Source of the DNA: Tulasnella sp. 424
Lineage: Eukaryota > Basidiomycota > Agaricomycetes > Cantharellales > Tulasnellaceae
Direction of reading: 5' to 3'
Assembly: GCA_019633425.1 (NCBI GenBank)
Contig: WSUB01000009.1
Location: 454,629-518,628 of the forward strand
Length of the DNA stretch: 64,000 nt
Shown here: positions 57,683 to 64,000 of the stretch, in pieces
How positions within the stretch are numbered: position 1 is the first letter of the stretch
Layout: the number at the start of each line of letters is the position of its first letter
Program-made: the position numbers and the translations under genes
The notes under the pieces: model-generated
Told to the model about the DNA's origin: nothing
The model's database searches: none
Seen by the model: the letters and a program-made list of their open reading frames with translations, nothing else

Positions 57683-59105
57683 TTATGGCTCGTATATGAC
57701 GACATAGGCGGGTCGGATGGCATCGTTACGGTCGTCATAATTGAGGTCGATTCCGACCTCGCCAAGTACCTGAAGAACGTAGAGGGGTGCTTTAGGAGTT
57801 TATGAGATATAGGTACGAGGTTGTGCGTGCAAGTGGACGTACCGAGTCATATCCCGAAGGTGGGCTCATTAGGCTTTCAGTGTTTCGGCGAAGAACCTTG
57901 CTCTTGCCTAGCACGGCCCTGGCAACTACTACCACCCTATTTGGTGTTTGACAGATCATTCGTGTGATCGTCTGCTCTGAACAGTTGGGTCACGTTAGAT
58001 AACCTGCCAAACCGCAAGGATTGGCATTACTTTGAGGAGACGCTTGGGGTATAGATACCATGTCCGAGTCGACCACGTTATCAAGTAAATATCACGAGTT
58101 AGATTCTATAGAGCAGAGCTTGCCTCCGGAATTCCGATCAGCCGCGGTGCCAGCCCGCCCTACGGAGAAAGATTGGCGCAATATACTACACAGGCTGCAA
58201 GTCGATTGCTTGAACAGGTTCGCAAGACTGTCTTTATCTCCAAGGCGGCAGTGTCGGGGGGTCCCGTGAAACACTAGCTTCTCGTTCACGCCCATATCAC
58301 CCCGGCTGCGTTTGGGCGCGGGACCTGGACAGACCAGTTGGGAATACAGAGTGCCGGCCGCACCACGACACTCACTTATAAGCAACGGATGAATGCTCAA
58401 GTTGGTCGGGAAGAGTAACGGTAAATATCCTTTGTATATCTGGAAGGCCTTTGTGATCATGCTTCCACCCTCTCTTGAATAGCTTGTGAACTAGGTGAGC
58501 GGAATCCAATGCGATGAGCACTGGACGGTTCCAAGCAACAAGTTGGAAGATTCGCTCACTCCTCCAAAATTCTTCTTTATCGTAATGGTTATCCAGTAGT
58601 CGCAACGAAGTCGACGAGTTGATAGAGGCAGATATTCTCGCGCTAACAGCATATTCTATCTGCGCCTTTCTAACACGAGACTTCCTCGACATCAGAGAGT
58701 ATCGCAGCTGACAGTAAGAATTGACGTAATCTGTCATGTCCTCTGGGAGCCAGTAGTCAATGGTCCCATCATCCCAGCACAAGAACCAAAGCCTGTCCAG
58801 AGGCGACATCGCTGCACTCTGCTTTTGGTGTTGAAGATCAGAGCAAAATCGAAAGGTTGTAGATATTTGGAACACACGAGTATTATTTTACCGCCTTTTC
58901 GACCTTCAGTGATACGCTTTCTCAATCGATTACTGCCGCGATATTGATACTCAACGCAGCCGTTAGCGCCGAATGGCCAGTCGCAGTTAGCGCCTAGAGC
59001 GGCAAACTCAATCTCGGCGAAGTAGTCGATACTTTCAATTTTGGAGACCAAACGATGTCCAAACGACCCGGAATCATCGACCTGCTCGAAGGTACGGCAA
59101 AACCC
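57683..59105 (-). pseudogene. PARP-F: 5'-truncated relative of PARP-E, catalytic Glu deleted
   Basis: Close to PARP-E, but the first two exons and the start of exon 3 are missing. Similarity begins at about 59105, inside the segment that in PARP-E precedes DIEFVALGANGDW. To the right, the sequence (GGTCCGGGTTTTCTTCGACG) instead resembles the spacer upstream of PARP-D near 52600, so an ectopic join removed the 5' end. The catalytic part keeps VFHGTPRHC, but NYDEQVLFRDDA has become NYDDRNDA, a 12-bp in-frame loss that removes the Glu. The first Cys of the C-x4-C-x2-C set is Phe. The frame ends YVVIYEP at the TAA at 57683-57685. Confidence 0.72.
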
Positions 59106-59263
59106 GAGGGTCCGGGTTTTCTTCGACGCTGATCCATCATGGCTCAGAATCTGATGGACGATATCGAGGACACTGTAGACACAAATGTAGACTAGTGATA
59201 TTATTTATGCCTAATGCTATCCTTCGCCTCGGTCTGTCGGTTGAAACGGAGATAAGCCTAATA

Positions 59264-59541
59264 GGGGGGTTCAAGATGGGGAAAACGGTACAAAAACGAC
59301 GCAAAAACGAAGGGCAAAGACAGGGTCCGGCATTTATCCGGCAACCCAGATCTCGTTTTATAAAAACGTCGTTTTTGCAAAAACGCGTTTTCGCCAACTG
59401 AGCTCCAAACGCGTTTTTGCAAAAACGGACCCTGAAAACCGTTTTTGCGAAACGGGAAGCCTTTCTCCGTTAACCCCGCGTCCGTTTTCGTGACGTTTTT
59501 AGACTTCGTTTTGGCGGCGTTTTTGCCATCTTGAACCCCCC
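59264..59541. mobile_element. Non-autonomous inverted-repeat element 2 (TA target site)
   Basis: Termini GGGGGGTTCAAGATGG at 59264 and the inverse CCATCTTGAACCCCCC ending at 59541 are flanked by TA (59262-59263 and 59542-59543). The 278-bp interior has no coding capacity but is packed with AAAACG/CGTTTT units. Two perfect 16-bp palindromes, CGTTTTTGCAAAAACG, lie at 59370-59385 and 59412-59427. It fits a MITE; the family is assigned by target site only. Its termini differ from element 1. Confidence 0.75.
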
Positions 59542-59671
59542 TAATAGACCAACCTGATTGGCTCCCGTGCCTTCCGACACCTCACGATGCATCGAGGCAA
59601 AATTCACACAAGGTGAGTTGCAACGAGTTGTCACCTCGCCATAGCATCACCTCACATCGCGGCAACCCTAA

Positions 59672-59901
59672 CCGGAGGTCAACAAAATGCTCCATTTGGC
59701 CGAGGGACCTGAACGCGTAATCACATTCATGCCGAGAGGGCCTCTTTTAACCTGATTTAGCCCGCTGGATACCGCAACCCTGAATTGCTGCCCATACACA
59801 TATATCAGGATGAGTGGTGCAGCACCTCGGATTCTCACCGCGATTTCCTTCCACTCCACCATACAATCCGAACGCTTGCCCTTCTCTATAGTTTGTCCTG
59901 A
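59672..59901. repeat. Repeated spacer, copy 3 (before NYN4 remnant)
   Basis: It matches the right half of copies 1 and 2, from the ACCGGAGGTC..AAAATGCTCC block through TCATGCCGAGAGGGCCTC to just before an ATG at 59902. It contains the third copy of the shared minus-strand frame (ATG at 59862). Confidence 0.65.
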
Positions 59902-59930
59902 ATGAATATTTTCACCTTCGTCAGGCGGTC
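59902..59930 (+). pseudogene. NYN4: first-exon remnant
   Basis: Immediately after the repeated spacer, an ATG at 59902 begins MNIFTFVRR, resembling the NYN3 start MKLSTFVKRF. Similarity stops after about 27 bases, where unrelated retroelement-like sequence starts. Only the beginning of exon 1 survives. Confidence 0.5.
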
Positions 59931-61009
59931 CCAGATCAGCGCCACAGACACGGCTTCTTTCGTAAGTACAATAGTCTCCGTCTGCTGGTTCACTTGTTCG
60001 CTCGTCGCCACCTTGTCGAATCGCTTCTTTAATTCATTATACAACTGGCATCGCTATTTCGTCGAATCGAGTCGTTATCGTCCTTCGTTTCGCCCATGGC
60101 CATCGTTTCATTTTCATTCTCGTTCAGCGCAACCGCGGTCGTTATGCACATCTGTGCCACACCGTGCACGGAACAATCCAGTTCTGCCGCCCATCACATG
60201 GACACCGACTTCCTTTTCCGAATCACCCTTACTTCACTTCAATCTTTCACAAGACCCCATCCTAATTATGCCTCAACCACACAGATCTCTACTAAGTCCA
60301 ACCACTTCCAACAACGCTCCGCTTCGTGCCAAGTCAAGACCGAGCTGCAGGAGTGGAGAGCCAGCCCAAGCCAGAAACCTTTGCATTCGGCGGTCGACCT
60401 GGGCACAGTCAAACACGAAATCGACGTATGGGCTGACGCTTCGTCGTACGGCATAGGCATCCTGATAGACGACCACTTCCTCGCCTGGAAGTACTGCTTG
60501 AAATGGAACGGTTGGGGCAAAGACGGCTATGACATAGGCTGGGCCGAGACCATCGGCCTAGAATTGGCGATCAGATGCCTCGTAGCTTCGAACCTATCAG
60601 ATGCAAATTTCCTCGTACACAACGATAACGCCGGCGCCATCGAAGCCGTAAAGAAGGGCCTCTCCCGCAACATACGTTCCAATGAGTCCATAACACGCAT
60701 GAACTCACTTCTCCCATCAAATCCTCCTATTAAATTCGTACATGTCAAATCCGAAACAAATAAAGCCGACCCAATATCGCGTGGAAATTTTATGGGTTAC
60801 AAAAGTTCTCCCCTCACCATAGAACTTCCCGAGAGTCTTAGTGGTATTATTACCAGAGTAGATTCCCAGAACCCGGTATGATAGAGTGATGGGTCTTGTC
60901 AGCAGGAATCACTTTTGCTATTAGGCGCCCATGGCTTCCGCGTGATCCGTGTTTGTCATCTGTATCGTTTTGACTGTTCTCCCTTCTGTCCAACTTCTGG
61001 TATGAGCGT
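59931..61009 (+). mobile_element. Retroelement fragment encoding an RNase H-like domain
   Basis: An open frame at 60096-60881 contains WADASSYGIGILIDDHFLAW, DIGWAETIGLELAIRCLV, FLVHNDNAGAIEAVKKG and NKADPISRG. The Asp, Glu and Asp in WADAS, WAETI and VHNDNAG sit as in retroelement RNase H. I have seen this style of RNase H in fungal reverse-transcribing elements but cannot name the family. No intact reverse transcriptase, integrase or terminal repeat is visible, so it is a fragment. It lies between the NYN4 start and the PARP-G remnant, so it probably broke that pair. Confidence 0.6.
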
Positions 61010-61298
61010 GCGACGTGCTTACGTTGTTCTATCGTCGATCCTGAACTGTACTTGATATAGAACTGCCCATCGTAGCCAAGAGAAAGGCCTAGAATGTCAT
61101 CTGCATAAATAGTTTTTAGGACCTTAGATTTGGGTGGACATTGTACCTATGCTCACAAAGCAGTCAGAGTCTGGTTGCTCGAGCTAAAAACGTACGGATA
61201 CTACCAGTCGACATCTTTGGATGAGTATACGACAAGGGAGTGGTCGCCTTTATACTCTCCCAGCGGGACTTTATGGGTAAGAGAAGAGGAGGTCACTC
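61010..61298 (-). pseudogene. PARP-G: 5' exons only, start codon changed
   Basis: Exon 1 (KVPLGEYKGDHSLVVYSSKD) and exon 2 (DILGLSLGYDGQFYIKYSSG) closely match PARP-D at the nucleotide level. The codon aligning with the PARP-D ATG reads GTG. The gene stops at about 61010, where the retroelement fragment begins. No catalytic domain remains. Confidence 0.65.
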
Positions 61299-61619
61299 CT
61301 GACAAAAGGCGATAAATCGAACGCACACCCCCACCGACCTTTGGTAGAGAAAGCTGTTGCGAATATAACGGAGAAATAATAAGACTTCCAATAGCGACCT
61401 TTCTGTTCGACACTAACCAGCCATGGACAATCCAAACAAAGCGGTGGGCCCGAACATAACCTGGTCGTTCTCGCACGTTGCCGCCTTGTTCTGAGCCGAA
61501 ACACTACCTCCCCTTGTGGGAAAGCTCGTTACGCTCGCAATCAGAACGCAAACCTGGCGATGAGTTTCATCAGCATTAACGTTCGGCTCCTGACGCAACC
61601 CTTGCCCTGCCCAGAACAC
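61299..61619. other. Upstream flank of PARP-G
   Basis: About 320 bp that partly resembles the left part of the spacer upstream of PARP-D (for example the GACCTTTGGTAGAGAAAG block near 61338). No gene is seen. Confidence 0.4.
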
Positions 61620-61890
61620 GTTCCCGAATTGGAGTAGGGAGGTACGCTAATGAGCGCCTATTCTTGGCTGACCTGCCTTCTTGTCCCGGAGGTCCCCAAA
61701 GAGCCCAGTTGAGCGAGCCGGCCCTAAACGCGCGGTCGCATTCATGCCGGGAGGGCCTGCCTTAGCTTGATATGGCCAGCGGGAGGTCACAACCCTGAGT
61801 AGATGTTTACACACCTATATCTGGGTCAAAGCGCTACAGCAGTTCATCCAATTCTTAATGCATTTCCCTTCCACTGCAGCATTCATCCCG
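61620..61890. repeat. Repeated spacer, copy 4 (diverged)
   Basis: A diverged copy of the spacer seen before NYN2 and NYN3: GAATTGGAGTAGGGAGGTAC, CTATTCTTGGCTGACCTGCC and TTCATGCCGGGAGGGCCT are recognisable. No NYN start follows; PARP-C-like sequence in the opposite orientation begins at about 61915. Confidence 0.6.
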
Positions 61891-61914
61891 AGCTCCTGGC
61901 GTTATCTATCAAAT

Positions 61915-62865
61915 GCGCCTTTCAATCCCGTTCCCTCTTGGGCTCTTGTCTCGTGTGGCCGGCGGATCATTCCTCCGCATGCCACCTTTGGGTACCTCCT
62001 CAACTCAGCTCAGGCGGTTGCATCAACTCGACTCAGAGCGCGAACGAGGTAATATAGACTTATAATCATGGTGAAATTATATCTCACAAGCGCCTCAGTG
62101 GAGAGGTTATTCCGCAGCGGCTGGAAATGTTCCGATAAGCCTTGCCCGCCAATATGCCACATCTACAAGATTGAGATGCCGTGGAGTCTTGTTGTGACAT
62201 ATCGTGCTTATCGGTAAGTAGATGAACCCTATTGGATAGTCTGACTCTGATGAGGTTGCCATACCAGGTTCAGCGTTTTATGCACCCGTGGCGACACTGA
62301 CGTCGACGGCACGGAGCAGGAGTTGTTCCACGGCACCTCGCGGCTCTGCTCGGTGGGAGACAATGAACAATTCAGCACCCCATGCAAGAATATGGAATGT
62401 CGTATATGCTATATCCTGACCGACTCCTTCGATGTAGACCAAGCTGGAACCGTGACGGGTCGAAGCGTCCCCAGCCTGAGATTCGGCAAAGGGATATACA
62501 CGTCCTGCTTCTCTTCGAAGTACCTCCGAGCAGGCAACCGGAAGACGACTTATAGCTAATCCTTACGGGTTTCAGAGCTGACAAATATACCAGCGACTCT
62601 TCATCCGAGTACAAGGCCATCCTTGTTGCTCACGTCGTTCTGGGCAGGTCCTGTGCTTTGACGGCGAAGCAAAGGCCAAAACACCTTCTGGATGCCCCAG
62701 ATGGCTATGACTCTGTAAGATACTTGATCTAACACGCAGCGTCAGCATTATAACAACGGCCGTCAGGTACTCGGCAAGGTTGGCATGTCTCAAGAATATG
62801 ACGTTCACACCGTTTACAAGAACGAAGCGATTCTGCCAGCATACTTAATCGTTTATGAAAAATGA
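61915..62865 (+). pseudogene. PARP-H: inverted copy of the PARP-C 3' half
   Basis: Plus-strand copy of the linker and catalytic part of PARP-C. Recognisable pieces are VEELFRSGWKCSDKPCPP, QELFHGTSRLCSVGDNEQFS, RFGKGIYTSCFSSK and MSQEYDVHTVYKNEAILPAY, ending at the TGA at 62863-62865. The blade repeats are missing. The Glu position is already Val as in PARP-C, so the loss predates the duplication. A one-base change in the exon before the linker and the absence of a start make translation unlikely. Confidence 0.7.
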
Positions 62866-63022
62866 AGCATGCCGAGTGTGGACCCTTGTTGTCCCGCTTG
62901 TAAGTTGTAGATAGACATCGCTTGGTTTGGGTCGGGGTCTTGTCTCTTGTTTTTCACTCTACGAATCGCACGTGTTATATCAGTGGGAATTTTAACTGAG
63001 GGCTCGTGCAGCGTTTATTCGA
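61915..63022. repeat. Right arm of the large inverted duplication
   Basis: Opposite-strand counterpart of 47911-49000. Identity continues past the PARP-H stop through the shared 3' flank to about GGGCTCGTGCAGCGTTTATT at 63000-63019. Confidence 0.8.
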
Positions 63023-63334
63023 GACGAACTATTAGATAGCGTGCGATTTATTCGAAATTCGTGCATCGCAGTGCGCACGCTCTCTACTGCACGCTGATGA
63101 CCGTAAGCTCATCACATGAGAGGATCTGGTGGAAAGACCCTGAAACGGACCTCCTTAGCACAATATTAATGTTTGCGGACTGTGGGGCTGGGTGGACACT
63201 AAGTTCGTCTCGGCGTTGCTCAGGGTCCTCTGCTGAGCGGAAGCCCCGCAAAAGACCCGAGGACAAGTTCGCAGGTCCAGGAAATGGGTGGAAACTCGGT
63301 TCTAAATTTTGAGGGTGGAAAACTTCCTAACATG
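63023..63334. other. Unassigned sequence between array fragments
   Basis: About 300 bp without similarity that I can detect to either array family. It contains the left end of an open frame that starts at 63284 and continues into the fragments to its right. Confidence 0.35.
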
Positions 63335-63712
63335 CCCCAATTCAAGGACGAGCTCCTGAAGCTTGGAATGAAGCTCACCCTCAGCTACAAAGACGTCATT
63401 TGGGGTTGGGAAGGGACATTTCATTACCCTCCGACCTCCCGTTGCAAATGTCTTGTTGCCCCGGTGTATTGGATATCCGGGGGCAAAGTATACCGAGTTG
63501 TGGAGCTTGGATGCTCCTCGGACAACTTTGTTATCAAGGCCGGAAGCAGGGTTGTGCTCGGTCGCCATGAGGGCATCCAGGGTCTGATCGCCACAGACGA
63601 AACTGAAAACGATCGAATATTTGTACGTCTCCGGAGCCCTTCTAGCTGTGTCAAACCTATTCTATCTCTGAACCTTGAGGCCGCGGAACTATCCCCGTTG
63701 GATAACTCTCAT
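63335..63712 (+). pseudogene. PARP blade-repeat fragment (inverted copy from PARP-C)
   Basis: It matches PARP-C exon 3-4 (about 49131-49565) in opposite orientation: VVELGCSSDNFVIKAGSRVV, GRHEGIQGLIATDETEND and LSPLDNSH. Two internal deletions have removed most of the VSKVSFG blade. It has no start, linker or catalytic part. It abuts an NYN fragment at about 63712. Confidence 0.65.
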
Positions 63713-63912
63713 ATCACGACGCCCCCTTGTGTAGAATATTGCTGTAAGAATTCAAGGGATGCCAGACATCATGCGGTTGTCTTGGTTCTGAAACCAAACC
63801 CGTCTTTAGTAGTCGCCTTCGCCAACAAGCCGACCTCGTGCTCGTGGTCGTCTGTAAAGCATATTAACTTCAGGGAGCTCGTCTTAGCGAGGAGAAAAAG
63901 GAAGGCTAATGG
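63713..63912 (+). pseudogene. NYN5: fused NYN fragments
   Basis: It begins with sequence like NYN2 intron 1 and exon 2 start (ATCACGACGCC..TGTGTAGAA). An internal deletion then jumps directly to the NYN 3' region (GATGCCAGACATCATGCGGT..CTTGGTTCTGAA) and on to the block equivalent to LQGVRLREEKK. The Asp-containing core is gone, so it cannot be functional as an NYN domain. Confidence 0.6.
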
Positions 63913-64000
63913 AGGAAGGCGTGCACTGTAGGAAATCTGGCCGATTAGGATATAATGGTTGCCCGGTTAGGGCCAAATTCTCACCGGACCACCCAGGAAA
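63913..64000. other. Right edge of window
   Basis: Sequence following the NYN5 fragment; nothing recognisable. The array may continue beyond the window. Confidence 0.3.

Noticed and set aside
59902..60456. Open frame of 184 codons starting at the NYN4 ATG
   Set aside because: It begins in the NYN4 remnant and runs into the retroelement fragment in a different frame from the RNase H motifs; a fusion by chance, not a gene.
1..64000. CRISPR arrays, bacterial operons, ribosomal RNA genes
   Set aside because: None seen; the spliced eukaryotic genes throughout make bacterial features implausible, and no rRNA-like conserved stretch was recognised.

Overview
This window is nuclear DNA of a filamentous fungus, most likely an agaricomycete basidiomycete. 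The genes have many short introns (about 45-70 nt) with GT..AG ends, and they include a white-collar-2-type GATA factor, a Hop1 with HORMA and PHD domains, and an F-box protein whose layout I associate with Rhizoctonia/Ceratobasidium. The species is an inference; nothing in the sequence names it.

Layout. Positions 1-4.7 kb are gene-poor: one small zinc-ribbon-like gene (minus strand), one tRNA-Gly and no other convincing gene. Positions 4.7-42.1 kb are ordinary, tightly packed conserved genes: glycerol-3-phosphate acyltransferase, a very long XMAP215/TOG protein, a cyclin-D1-binding-protein-like protein, a cysteine-less E2-like protein, mitochondrial GrpE, acetolactate synthase, Hop1, an F-box protein, WC-2, a YTH-domain RNA reader, a TilS-like lysidine synthase, LIS1/PAC1 and isovaleryl-CoA dehydrogenase. 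They have no shared pathway beyond two mitochondrial branched-chain amino-acid enzymes (ILV2 synthesis, IVD leucine breakdown).

Positions 42.1-64 kb are different. This is an accessory tandem array of two paralogous families. The first family (copies A-H here) joins N-terminal beta-blade-like repeats to a C-terminal PARP-type ADP-ribosyltransferase domain with an H-Y-E triad. The second (NYN1-NYN5) is a small NYN/PIN-like RNase-type protein. At several places one gene of each family is divergently arranged around a 0.65-0.8 kb spacer, and that spacer is itself repeated. PARP-A, -C, -D and -E and NYN1 look intact. The others are decayed by a nonsense codon, frameshifts, truncations, two TA-flanked inverted-repeat elements, a retroelement RNase H fragment and an inverted duplication. 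PARP-C and its copy PARP-H have lost the triad glutamate. The recurring NYN + ADP-ribosyltransferase pairing is the strongest candidate here for an undescribed system (RNA or nucleotide-targeting defence, self/non-self recognition, or a toxin-like pair). Its function is inference only.
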